Shown: positions 6,104 to 14,809 of the stretch, one piece after another
Numbering within the stretch: the stretch's first letter is position 1
Layout of the letters: the number at the start of each line of letters is the position of its first letter
Source of the DNA: Timburyella sp030842085
GTDB taxonomy: Bacteria; Bacillota; Clostridia; Oscillospirales; Acutalibacteraceae
Length of the DNA stretch: 22,938 bases
Reading direction: 5' to 3'
NCBI GenBank assembly: GCA_030842085.1
Contig: JAUUSE010000028.1
Coordinates: 1 to 22,938, forward strand
The notes under the pieces: generated by a model
Databases searched by the model: none
What the model was told of the DNA's origin: nothing
Seen by the model: the letters and a program-made list of their open reading frames with translations, nothing else
Program-made: the position numbers and the translations under genes

Positions 6104-9100
6104 ATGGATAAGGGACAAAAGGGACTGTACCAGAAGTCCTTTGAGCATGACGCCTGCGGTATAGGCGCAGTCGTCAGCGTCAAGGGAGTAAAAAGCCATG
6201 CTGTTGTCGACAATGCCCTTAAAATAGTAGAAAAGCTTGAGCACCGCGCCGGAAAGGACGCCACCGGTGAGGTCGGCGACGGCGTTGGAATAATGCTTCA
6301 AATACCGCATGCGCTTTTCGAGAGCATAGCGCAGGAAAAAGGCTTTCTGCTCGGCAAAGAGCGTGAATACGGCGTAGGCATGTTTTTCTTTCCGCAGGAT
6401 AAGCTGCTGCGCACACAAGCGCAGAAAATGTTTGAAATTATCGCCCAGAAGGAAGGGCTTGAGTTTGGCTTTTGGAGGGAAGTGCCGGTAAACTCCAAAA
6501 TTTTGGGTAAAAAGGCGCTTGACTGCATGCCGAAAATATATCAGTGCTTTATTAAAAAGCCTAAAAATGTAAAGTGCGGCATAGATTTTGACCGCCGGCT
6601 TTATGTGGTGCGGCGCACATTTGAACAGAGCGACAACAACACATATGTTGCCTCCCTTTCCAGCAGGACGATTGTTTATAAGGGGATGTTTTTGGTAAGC
6701 CAGCTGCGCAAATTTTATCCCGATTTGCAGGACAAACGCTGCATATCGGCTATGGCGCTGGTGCATTCCCGCTTTTCCACAAATACAAATCCCAGCTGGG
6801 AGAGAGCGCATCCGAACAGATTTCTGCTGCACAACGGCGAGATTAACACAATACGCGGCAATGTAGACAGAATGCTGGCCAGAGAGGAAACCATGTCGTC
6901 CGCATTTTTGCAGGACGATATGGACAAAATACTGCCGGTAGTGGAGGAAAACGGTTCTGACTCAGCCATACTCGACAACGCCATTGAATTTATGGTCATG
7001 AACGGCATGGATTTGCCGCTCGCCATGATGATTACTATTCCGGAGCCGTGGAGCAGCGAGGACAATATAAGCCGCGAAAAGCGAGACTTTTACCGCTATT
7101 ACTCCACTATGATGGAGCCGTGGGACGGCCCTGCTTCAATACTTTTCTCGGACGGCGACATAGTCGGTGCGACGCTTGACCGCAACGGCCTGCGTCCCTC
7201 AAGATACTATATAATGGACGACGACACCGTCATACTTGCTTCCGAGGTGGGCGTATTAGATATTCCGCCGGAGAAAATTGTCAAAAAGTCGCGGCTGCAG
7301 CCCGGTAAAATGCTGGTTATAGACACGGTTAAAGGTAGGATTATACCGGATGACGAGCTGAAATCATATTACGCCGGCCGGCAGCCATACGGCGAATGGC
7401 TTGACCAAAACATTGTTACGCTGTCGTCTCTTAAAGCTCCGAACAAAAAAGTTGAAACTCATTCGCAGCAGCAGCGCGACAAATTATATAAAGCCTTCGG
7501 ATATACATACGAGGACCTTAAAACCGCAATACTCCCCATGGCCCGCGACGGCATTGAGAAAACGGCGTCGATGGGTATCGACATTCCGCTGGCTGTGCTG
7601 TCTGACAAGCACCAGCCGCTCTTTAACTATTTTAAACAGAGCTTTGCTCAGGTAACAAATCCGCCGATAGACGCCATACGCGAAAAAATTGTAACAAGCA
7701 CTACTGTTTATGCCGGCTCAAACGGCAATTTGCTGGAGGAAAAGCCGGAAAACTGCGCCGTGCTTCAAATCAATAATCCGATACTCACCAGCGTGGATTT
7801 GATGAAGATTAAAAGCCTTAATCAAAACGGGCTTAAATCTGACACGGTTTCACTGCTGTATTATAAAAATACGCCCGTTAAAAAAGCGCTGGACAGGCTG
7901 TTCGTGCAGGTAGACAAGGCGTATAAAAACGGCGCCGACATAATCATTTTATCCGACCGCGGAGTGGATGAAAACCATGTCGCCATTCCCTCCCTGCTGG
8001 CAGTGTCAGCTATTGAGCAATATCTGATAAGGACAAAAAAGCGGACAGCAGTGTCTATAATACTCGAAAGCGGCGAGCCGCGCGATGTGCACCATTTTGC
8101 AACGCTTTTGGGATACGGTGCCATTGCAATAAATCCATATCTGGCGCACGAGGCCATTGGGGAGCTTATCGAGAACGACATGCTCAACAAGGATTTGTAT
8201 ATGGCTATTGAAGATTATAACAAAGCCATTATAAGCGGAGTTCTTAAGATTGCGTCAAAAATGGGTATATCGACGCTGCAGTCTTATCAGTCGGCGCAGA
8301 TTTTTGAGGCGATAGGCATTAAAAAGTCCGTTATAGACGAGTATTTTACCAACACCGTCAGCCGTGTAGAGGGCATAGGACTTGAGGAGATAGATCAGGA
8401 TGTACATGTAAGGCACGCGCACGCCTTTGACCCGCTGGGACTCGGCGTCGACACCACTCTTGATTCCTCCGGCAGCTATAACTTAAGAAGCGGCAGCGAC
8501 AAGGACGACCACCTGTATTCGCCGCAGATAATTGTCGCACTGCAAAGAGCAACGCGCACCGGAGATTACAAAAAATTCAAGGAATACACTGCAATGGTGG
8601 ACGATGAGACTAAACCGCATACGCTGCGCGGGCTTATGGATTTTGTATTTGATGAAAACGGCGGAATACCGATAGATGAGGTGGAGCCGGTCGAAAGCAT
8701 AGTAAAGCGCTTTAAGACAGGCGCCATGTCCTACGGCTCAATTTCGGAGGAGGCGCACAAGTGCATGGCAGCGGCCATGAACAAAATAGGCGGAAAGTCA
8801 AACTCCGGCGAGGGCGGTGAGCTGCCAGAGCGGCTCTCTTCTACGGAATACTGCAGCGCCATTAAGCAGGTAGCGTCCGGTAGGTTCGGCGTTACCAGCG
8901 AATATTTAGTATCAGCCAAGGAAATCCAGATAAAAATGGCGCAGGGTGCAAAGCCCGGCGAGGGCGGACATCTTCCCGGCAAAAAGGTATATCCGTGGAT
9001 TGCAAAGACGAGATACTCGACACCGGGAGTGTCGCTCATTTCACCGCCTCCGCATCATGATATTTATTCGATAGAAGATTTGGCGCAGCTCATATACGAC

Positions 9101-10627
9101 CTTAAAAACGCAAACAGCAGCGCCGATATATCAGTAAAGCTCGTTTCCGAGGCGGGAGTCGGCACTATAGCCTCCGGCGTTGCAAAAGCGGGCGCCAGCG
9201 TAGTGCTCATCTCCGGCTATGACGGCGGCACCGGCGCCGCGCCGCGCAACTCCATTCACAACGCCGGCATGCCGTGGGAATTAGGGCTTGCCGAGACGCA
9301 TCAGACGCTTATGCAAAACGGACTGCGCTCGCGTGTACGCATTGAAACCGACGGCAAGCTGATGAGCGGCAGAGATGTGGCCATTGCCTGCATGCTCGGC
9401 GCTGAGGAGTTCGGCTTTGCCACTGCGCCGCTGGTGACCATGGGCTGCATGATGATGAGAGTATGCAATCTCGACACCTGCCCGTTCGGCATTGCAACAC
9501 AGAATCCGGAGCTGCGCAAGCGCTTTGCCGGCAAGCCGGAGTACGTTATAAACTTTATGTATTTCATAGCTCAGGAGCTGCGCGAGATTATGGCAAAGCT
9601 CGGCATACGCACGGTAAACGAACTGGTGGGACGTTCAGATTTGCTTAAAAAGCGCGAAAATTCCGCCGCGCCTCGCGGAAAGCTGGTTGATTTATCAAAA
9701 ATACTTGCTCAGCCTTACAACGGCACCTGCCACTACAAGTCCGAGGACAAGTACGACTTCCAGCTTGAAAAAACGGTGGATGAAAAGATTATACTGCCAA
9801 AGCTTCAGCAAAATTTAATGAGCGGCGAGCCGGGCGAGGTTAAGCTCACTGTCTCCAGCACCGACAGAACGGTAGGCACGCTGTTCGGCGCTGAAGTCAC
9901 CCGCAGATTCGGCGGCGAGCTTGGCGACGATACCTTCCGCATAATATGCACAGGCGGCGGCGGACAGTCGTTTGGCGCCTTTTTGCCTAAAGGCGTGACA
10001 ATATCGCTTGCCGGAGACAGCAACGACTATTTCGGCAAGGGACTTTCAGGCGGCAAGCTTGTGGTATATCCGCCTAAAAAGAGCAAATTTAAAGCTGAGG
10101 ACAACATTATAATAGGCAACGTTGCGCTGTACGGTGCGACAAGCGGCAAGGCGTTTATAAACGGCATAGCCGGCGAGCGCTTCTGCGTCCGCAACTCCGG
10201 CGCGACGGCCGTTGTTGAAGGCGTCGGCGACCATGGCTGCGAATATATGACAGGAGGTATAGCCGTAATACTCGGTCCGACGGGCAAAAATTTTGCCGCC
10301 GGCATGAGCGGCGGTACAGCATATGTCCTCGACAGCAGTCACGATTTATACCGCAAGGTAAATAAAGAGCTTGTCTCAATTGAAAATCTTTCTGACCATG
10401 ATGACATAGAGCTTCTCAGAAGTCTTATAACCGAGCACTATCAGAACACATCGTCACAAAAGGCCAAAGAAATACTTAACGATTTTGAGGAGTACATACC
10501 TCAATTTAAGAAAATAATTCCGAACGACTACCGAAAAATATCCAGTGCCATAGCCGCGTTTGAAAAATCCGGCATGGGTAAAGAAGAAGCGCAGATTGAA
10601 GCGTTTTACAAAAATATAGGGAGGTAA
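6104..10627 (+). CDS. gltB: Glutamate synthase, large (alpha) subunit
   Basis: GltB (1507 residues, normal length) transfers the amide of glutamine to 2-oxoglutarate and makes two glutamates with electrons from GltD. The N-terminal class II amidotransferase domain carries the nucleophile at C18 in EHDACGIG. The first 17 residues form a propeptide that must be removed to expose it. LVHSRFSTNT and LHNGEINTIRGN are further hallmarks of this domain. A central linker domain follows. The FMN-binding synthase domain (about 790-1200) contains the [3Fe-4S] signature C1115-x5-C1121-x4-C1126 in GCMMMRVCNLDTCPFG, and GYDGGTGAAP. The C-terminal GXGXG beta-helix domain (about 1230-1450) shows repeats such as GGKLVVYPP and MSGGTAYV. 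The ATG start has GGGGGAA upstream. GltD begins 4 nt after the stop, so the pair is co-translated. No defect is visible. Confidence 0.98.
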   Translation: MDKGQKGLYQKSFEHDACGIGAVVSVKGVKSHAVVDNALKIVEKLEHRAGKDATGEVGDGVGIMLQIPHALFESIAQEKGFLLGKEREYGVGMFFFPQDKLLRTQAQKMFEIIAQKEGLEFGFWREVPVNSKILGKKALDCMPKIYQCFIKKPKNVKCGIDFDRRLYVVRRTFEQSDNNTYVASLSSRTIVYKGMFLVSQLRKFYPDLQDKRCISAMALVHSRFSTNTNPSWERAHPNRFLLHNGEINTIRGNVDRMLAREETMSSAFLQDDMDKILPVVEENGSDSAILDNAIEFMVMNGMDLPLAMMITIPEPWSSEDNISREKRDFYRYYSTMMEPWDGPASILFSDGDIVGATLDRNGLRPSRYYIMDDDTVILASEVGVLDIPPEKIVKKSRLQPGKMLVIDTVKGRIIPDDELKSYYAGRQPYGEWLDQNIVTLSSLKAPNKKVETHSQQQRDKLYKAFGYTYEDLKTAILPMARDGIEKTASMGIDIPLAVLSDKHQPLFNYFKQSFAQVTNPPIDAIREKIVTSTTVYAGSNGNLLEEKPENCAVLQINNPILTSVDLMKIKSLNQNGLKSDTVSLLYYKNTPVKKALDRLFVQVDKAYKNGADIIILSDRGVDENHVAIPSLLAVSAIEQYLIRTKKRTAVSIILESGEPRDVHHFATLLGYGAIAINPYLAHEAIGELIENDMLNKDLYMAIEDYNKAIISGVLKIASKMGISTLQSYQSAQIFEAIGIKKSVIDEYFTNTVSRVEGIGLEEIDQDVHVRHAHAFDPLGLGVDTTLDSSGSYNLRSGSDKDDHLYSPQIIVALQRATRTGDYKKFKEYTAMVDDETKPHTLRGLMDFVFDENGGIPIDEVEPVESIVKRFKTGAMSYGSISEEAHKCMAAAMNKIGGKSNSGEGGELPERLSSTEYCSAIKQVASGRFGVTSEYLVSAKEIQIKMAQGAKPGEGGHLPGKKVYPWIAKTRYSTPGVSLISPPPHHDIYSIEDLAQLIYDLKNANSSADISVKLVSEAGVGTIASGVAKAGASVVLISGYDGGTGAAPRNSIHNAGMPWELGLAETHQTLMQNGLRSRVRIETDGKLMSGRDVAIACMLGAEEFGFATAPLVTMGCMMMRVCNLDTCPFGIATQNPELRKRFAGKPEYVINFMYFIAQELREIMAKLGIRTVNELVGRSDLLKKRENSAAPRGKLVDLSKILAQPYNGTCHYKSEDKYDFQLEKTVDEKIILPKLQQNLMSGEPGEVKLTVSSTDRTVGTLFGAEVTRRFGGELGDDTFRIICTGGGGQSFGAFLPKGVTISLAGDSNDYFGKGLSGGKLVVYPPKKSKFKAEDNIIIGNVALYGATSGKAFINGIAGERFCVRNSGATAVVEGVGDHGCEYMTGGIAVILGPTGKNFAAGMSGGTAYVLDSSHDLYRKVNKELVSIENLSDHDDIELLRSLITEHYQNTSSQKAKEILNDFEEYIPQFKKIIPNDYRKISSAIAAFEKSGMGKEEAQIEAFYKNIGR

Positions 10628-10631
10628 GATT

Positions 10632-12104
10632 ATGGGTAAGCCAACAGGTTTTTTAGAATATAACAGAGAGACAATGCCTGAAATAAGCCCTCTTGAACGC
10701 ATAAAAAATTTTGAAGAGTTTCATACGCCTTTGCCCGAAAGCGAGAGGCGTAAGCAGGGCGCGCGCTGCATGAACTGCGGCGTTCCATTCTGCCAGTCCG
10801 GCATGATGCTTAACGGCATGGCCACCGGCTGCCCGCTGCATAATCTTATACCCGAATTTAACGACGAGGTATATCACGGCAATACATGGCATGCCCTTTC
10901 AAGGCTGCTTAAAACCAACAATTTTCCGGAATTTACCGGCAGAGTATGTCCGGCGCTGTGCGAGGTTGCCTGCCTGTGCGGAATAAACGACAATCCCGTT
11001 ACCGTTAAGGAAAATGAACTGGCGATAATTGAAGAGGGCTATGAAAAGGGGTATATGCGCCCGCGTCCTCCCGAGCTGCGCACCGGCAAAAAGGTAGCGG
11101 TTATAGGCGCCGGTCCGTCGGGACTTGCCTGCTCCGACATGCTCAACAAGCGCGGACATCACGTCACTGTATATGAAAAAAACGACCGCATAGGCGGCCT
11201 GCTGATGTACGGCATACCCAACATGAAGCTTGATAAAAGCATCATCGAACGCCGCGTCAGTCTCATGAAAGCCGAAGGCGTAAGATTTATTACGAACACC
11301 AATGTCGGTAAAGACGTGCTGCCGAAGACGCTTATGCAGCAGTTTGACGCCGTTGTCCTCTGCTGCGGCGCGGAACAGCCGCGCGACATTCAGGCGCCCG
11401 GCCGGGACGGCGCTAAGGGCATCTATTTTGCCGTCGATTTTCTCACGCAGAATACACGCAGCTATTTAAACTCCGGCTTTAAAGACGGCGAATATGTAAA
11501 CGCGAAGGGCAAAAACGTGATAATCGTCGGCGGCGGCGACACTGGCAACGACTGTCTCGGCACCGTAATACGGCATGGATGCGCATCGGTCGTGCAGCTC
11601 GAGCTTATGCCTAAAGCACCTGATGAAAGAAGCGCCGACAATCCGTGGCCGGAATATCCCAAGGTATGCAAAACAGATTACGGTCAGCAGGAGGCCATTG
11701 CCGTGTTCGGCAGGGACCCGCGTCTCTACAGTACAACGGTTAACAAGGTTATAACCGATAAGCAGGGTAATATAACAGCCGTAGAAACGATTAAAATGGC
11801 GTTTGACGAAAATCATAGACTCGTGCCGGTAAAGGGCAGCGAGGAAACTCTGCCCTGTGAGCTACTTATAATAGCCGCCGGATTTACCGGATGCAGAAAA
11901 TATATCGCCGATGCGTTTAAAATAGAGCTTTCGCCCCGCAATACCGTAAAAACGGAGGGCGAAAAATATTCCTCAAGCGTGCCCGGAGTTTTTGCCGCCG
12001 GCGACATCCACCGCGGCCAGTCGCTTGTTGTCTGGGCGATACATGAGGGAAGAGAGTGCGCTAAGGAAGTAGACGCATTCTTAGAAGGATACTCAAATAT
12101 GTAA
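10632..12104 (+). CDS. gltD: Glutamate synthase, small (beta) subunit
   Basis: GltD (490 residues) supplies electrons from NAD(P)H to GltB through FAD and iron-sulfur centres. The N-terminal cysteine-rich region holds C46, C49, C54 and C67 in CMNCGVPFC...GCPLHN, followed by GRVCPALCEVACLC, together binding two [4Fe-4S] clusters. The FAD Rossmann motif VIGAGPSGLACSDML begins near 155. The second nucleotide motif, for NAD(P)H, is VIIVGGGDTGNDCLGT near 297. The C-terminal GVFAAGDIHRGQSLVVWAI is the usual FAD-contact region. The start ATG has GGGAGGT overlapping the gltB stop. A strong terminator follows at 12147, closing the unit. The length and every expected motif agree with the bacterial two-subunit enzyme. 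Confidence 0.98.
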   Translation: MGKPTGFLEYNRETMPEISPLERIKNFEEFHTPLPESERRKQGARCMNCGVPFCQSGMMLNGMATGCPLHNLIPEFNDEVYHGNTWHALSRLLKTNNFPEFTGRVCPALCEVACLCGINDNPVTVKENELAIIEEGYEKGYMRPRPPELRTGKKVAVIGAGPSGLACSDMLNKRGHHVTVYEKNDRIGGLLMYGIPNMKLDKSIIERRVSLMKAEGVRFITNTNVGKDVLPKTLMQQFDAVVLCCGAEQPRDIQAPGRDGAKGIYFAVDFLTQNTRSYLNSGFKDGEYVNAKGKNVIIVGGGDTGNDCLGTVIRHGCASVVQLELMPKAPDERSADNPWPEYPKVCKTDYGQQEAIAVFGRDPRLYSTTVNKVITDKQGNITAVETIKMAFDENHRLVPVKGSEETLPCELLIIAAGFTGCRKYIADAFKIELSPRNTVKTEGEKYSSSVPGVFAAGDIHRGQSLVVWAIHEGRECAKEVDAFLEGYSNM

Positions 12105-12146
12105 GAGAGATTTTACATATTTTGAGATATATAAGAGTCCCCTGGG

Positions 12147-12187
12147 AATAATTGGGCGGAGAAATCCGCCCAATTATTCTTTGTATT
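12147..12187 (+). terminator. Strong terminator of the gltBD unit
   Basis: A perfect 14-bp stem, AATAATTGGGCGGA (12147-12160) with TCCGCCCAATTATT (12165-12178), closes a GAAA tetraloop and is followed by CTTTGTATTT. This is a textbook intrinsic terminator 42 nt after gltD. Confidence 0.92.
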
Positions 12188-12302
12188 TCCTGATATGTAT
12201 TATAAAAGAACTGCTATATCCATAAAAATTACTTTTGGATAGCTGAAACGGCAATTTTTATGAGCGCTTATGGCATATGCCGACTGCCGTCTTAATGAAA
12301 AC

Positions 12303-12348
12303 ACCATAAGAAGCCCCGCCCGCGAGGCTTTTGCGTAATGGTATTTTT
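12303..12348 (+). terminator. Secondary terminator-like hairpin
   Basis: ACCAT (12303-12307) pairs with ATGGT (12338-12342) and AAGCC (12311-12315) with GGCTT (12326-12330), with ATTTTTG following. It may be a backup for gltBD. The unpaired middle makes it only moderately convincing. Confidence 0.4.
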
Positions 12349-12742
12349 GTTATAAATCAGTATTGAAGCGGCTTTAAAGGGCGGCTTTTCCTTTTTGTAA
12401 GTGGGCTTAAAATAAGAAAAATTAAATCCCGCAGCAAAAAACAAAAGCTAATGTTTACAGGCCCATTACTCTATTTGCACATCTTTATAAATACGTACAT
12501 TTTAAGTTATATTCTGAAGTCTTGCATGTTACGCGGGTGCAAATCCATCCTCCAAAATCGAAACAATATCTTTTCTGTTCTCCCTTGGCATCAGGTCGGT
12601 TTTTACGCATTTAGCGTTGAGACTCCGCTTTTTATTTTATTCCATCGCCAATAAAGCAAATACCGGATTTAACAACTGCAAAAATTCATATTTATACAAT
12701 AAAATAGTAAAATATCTTTTTGGTCAACGCTTGGTAAAAAGC

Positions 12743-12778
12743 AATCCCCGCGCAAATCAAAAATTTACGCGGGGGTTC
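12743..12778. terminator. GC-rich bidirectional terminator between convergent operons
   Basis: AATCCCCGCG (12743-12752) pairs with CGCGGGGGTT (12768-12777), with an inner AAAT/ATTT stem. On the minus strand the 3' arm is followed by GCTTTTT, suiting the GH20 unit that ends about 180 nt upstream. On the plus strand a T-rich tract follows (CTTATATTATTTT). Confidence 0.6.
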
Positions 12779-12960
12779 TTATATTATTTTATGTTGTAAT
12801 AATGGCGTCAGATGTTAAAAATAGATTTCTAAAGAAAATATCAATGCATAAAAAGCTATGATTTACAAGACTTTCAACAGGCAGCTTGTAAGAAGCTGCT
12901 GGATGTAGATATATAGCGGTTTTGAGCGTTTTGCGTACCTTAAAATTGGGCAAAGTCGCT

Positions 12961-14757
12961 TTAAATAATTAGATTAGCAGATGTGCTGATATCTTTCCAA
13001 ATGTCCACCCTGCCAATAGTACCGTCTTTAAAGGTAGCGTACGGCAGCTTAGCAGCACTGAGCTCTTCTATATCATCCACTGCTCCGTCGGCAAACATCT
13101 TCATCCGGCGGCCGGCAGACGACATTCTCTGCGTAACTCCGCCAAGGCGCACGTCGACAACCTCAAAGCCCGCAATTTTCCTCGTCTCATACCACATATT
13201 GCGCCACGACTGCCTCAGCTCATTCATCGACGTAATGATAGCCGGCGCCGTCATTGCAAGCTCCTTTGCTGCAGCGCGGTCTTTGCTGCGCACGATATTT
13301 CCTGCCGCTTCGTGCCATTTGCATTTTGCAGAAAGCATTGCGGCCAGCTTTTCATAAAAGTCAAACATGACGGCAAATGCCGGATTTTCTTCCCGCCAAG
13401 CCGCGCATTTTGTCTGAAGTTCGCTGTAAAGCTCAGAAAATTTATAGCCCTCGCAGTCCTTTTCAAACATGGGTATAATCGGGTCTTGATATAAAAGGAA
13501 TTTGCAGGGATTTCCACTTACGCCGCCCAGCGTGTCAAACTCGTTAAGTCCCAAAAACGCATCGGCGTCGGCGCCGGCGCATGCGGCAAACCTCGCCTTT
13601 GCCTTTTCTTCGTTATATTCTCCGGTATACGCCGTCTCGGCATATACCTGAAGCAGATAAAGTCCTGCAAAGTATTCTGCCTCAGCGCCGTCCTCGCAGC
13701 TCATAAGCGCCACTGCTTCCTTTACTCCGCTGTTTATACACTCGGCCAAGTCAGATGCAGCGGAATTTACCGTAATATCATAACGCGGCACAACGCTGTA
13801 TTTAAAGCAGCTTTCACCGACATACATAACATTCGACGAAAACTTTTTCAGTACATCAAGCTCTACTTTAGTATCCGCCGAGTTATCCGCCTTGTACATT
13901 ATATCCATAGACTTTGCCGATGCTATTACTGCCTGAGAATCGGGCTTATCAAGGTAAATGTCGCTCCACATCATGGGCTTAATGCCAAGTCTGTCAAATA
14001 TCGGACGCATGTTTTCCACATGCTCGCTTATAATGTCGGCCGTCTCTTTAAATCCGTGCTTTCTGAGATATTTGCCACGGCCTATTCTCAGCGTTTCATC
14101 AAGTCCTATAAACACTCTGTTGCTGCGGTATGGCGCCGTCAGCGCCTTTAAGCAGTCCTCAATAAATTTATATGTATTCTCCTCGCCGACGCAGAGAACG
14201 CCCTTTGAATCGGCCAAGCCGCCCATCGCCGGCCAGGAAATCTCGCATTCAAGGTGCGCTAATGTGTCTATGCCGGGTATTACTTCTATTCCCAATGCAT
14301 AGGCATAGTCGTCTATCTGCTTCATCTCTTCCGGCGTGTAGCGCCCACGAAGATAGCCGTAAAGCGGATAACTTTCAACCTCCATAAGCTGCTTTACCAC
14401 CGCTGTATTAAGGCCCATAAGCGCCATTTTGGAAAAATAGCGCGCCAGCGCCTCCGGCGTCATTACGCCGTTCAGCGTTAAATCAAGCATTACGCCGACA
14501 TTTTGGAGCTTAGCGCTTTCCTCAACATCGCATGATGTAGCGTACTGCTCTATATAAGACAGCGCGCGGAAAAATTCCACCTTTTTGCTGTAGACAATGC
14601 TGCCCTCTTTGTCATTAAGTTTAACTGATAATTTATCTCCCTGCTTTACACTTACAGGAATGCCGTCCTTTTCTATTTTTACGTTAAGCTGAGGAAGTAT
14701 TAATTCAAGGCCCTCTTTTAACTCGGCTGTTTCGCCGTTAAGCCAGATTTTAAGCAT
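12961..14757 (-). CDS. GH20 paralogue with degenerate sugar-binding site
   Basis: This 598-residue protein is clearly homologous to the upstream GH20 gene across its whole length (for example FFRALSYIEQY, MALMGLN, DTLAHLECE, and RLGGVTQRM near the C terminus). It keeps the Asp-Glu pair (D220-E221 in FIGLDETLRIG). Other features that line the substrate pocket in GH20 are gone. The Arg of the FDSSRNAV motif becomes LDLTLNGV. The motifs VYWHYG, STWSG and TAWGDNGQE of its neighbour are replaced by sequence without Trp (IMYKADN, VMYVGES, ALMSCEDGAE). It may be a pseudoenzyme, a partner subunit of its neighbour, or an enzyme for another substrate. No signal peptide is visible, so it is cytoplasmic. 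I chose the ATG at 14757 because it aligns with the neighbour's MLKI start and sits 10 nt after AAAGGA; an ATG at 14766 lies only 1 nt after it. Confidence 0.85.
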   Translation of the reverse strand: MLKIWLNGETAELKEGLELILPQLNVKIEKDGIPVSVKQGDKLSVKLNDKEGSIVYSKKVEFFRALSYIEQYATSCDVEESAKLQNVGVMLDLTLNGVMTPEALARYFSKMALMGLNTAVVKQLMEVESYPLYGYLRGRYTPEEMKQIDDYAYALGIEVIPGIDTLAHLECEISWPAMGGLADSKGVLCVGEENTYKFIEDCLKALTAPYRSNRVFIGLDETLRIGRGKYLRKHGFKETADIISEHVENMRPIFDRLGIKPMMWSDIYLDKPDSQAVIASAKSMDIMYKADNSADTKVELDVLKKFSSNVMYVGESCFKYSVVPRYDITVNSAASDLAECINSGVKEAVALMSCEDGAEAEYFAGLYLLQVYAETAYTGEYNEEKAKARFAACAGADADAFLGLNEFDTLGGVSGNPCKFLLYQDPIIPMFEKDCEGYKFSELYSELQTKCAAWREENPAFAVMFDFYEKLAAMLSAKCKWHEAAGNIVRSKDRAAAKELAMTAPAIITSMNELRQSWRNMWYETRKIAGFEVVDVRLGGVTQRMSSAGRRMKMFADGAVDDIEELSAAKLPYATFKDGTIGRVDIWKDISTSANLII

Positions 14758-14809
14758 ATTATTCATGTCCTTTCAGTAATCTTCATCTTAATACCTGTTT
14801 AAGGCACTG

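Larger units (their letters stand above)
12188..12960. other. Hairpin-rich spacer between convergent units
   Basis: About 770 bp with no credible gene separate gltBD from the converging GH20 pair. Hairpins occur at 12249-12291 (ACGGCA/TGCCGT around the palindrome GGCATATGCC), 12303-12342 (ACCAT/ATGGT with inner AAGCC/GGCTT, then ATTTTTG) and 12743-12777. A perfect 7-bp stem, GCAGCTT/AAGCTGC, lies near 12883-12901. Short open frames around 12451-12799 have unbalanced composition and no ribosome site, so I do not call them. An undetected small RNA is possible. Confidence 0.45.

Noticed and set aside
6101..6832. A 243-codon open frame on the minus strand
   Set aside because: It lies wholly opposite the N-terminal half of the glutaminase domain of gltB, whose motifs are clear. 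Its composition is that of an antisense frame and it has no family resemblance.
12531..12562. A stretch resembling the T arm of a tRNA (GGGTGCAAATCC)
   Set aside because: The flanking bases do not form the five-pair T stem, and no acceptor or anticodon arm can be folded upstream.
12451..12799. Two short plus-strand frames of 60-67 codons
   Set aside because: There is no Shine-Dalgarno site and no recognisable protein character, and the second frame runs through a terminator hairpin.
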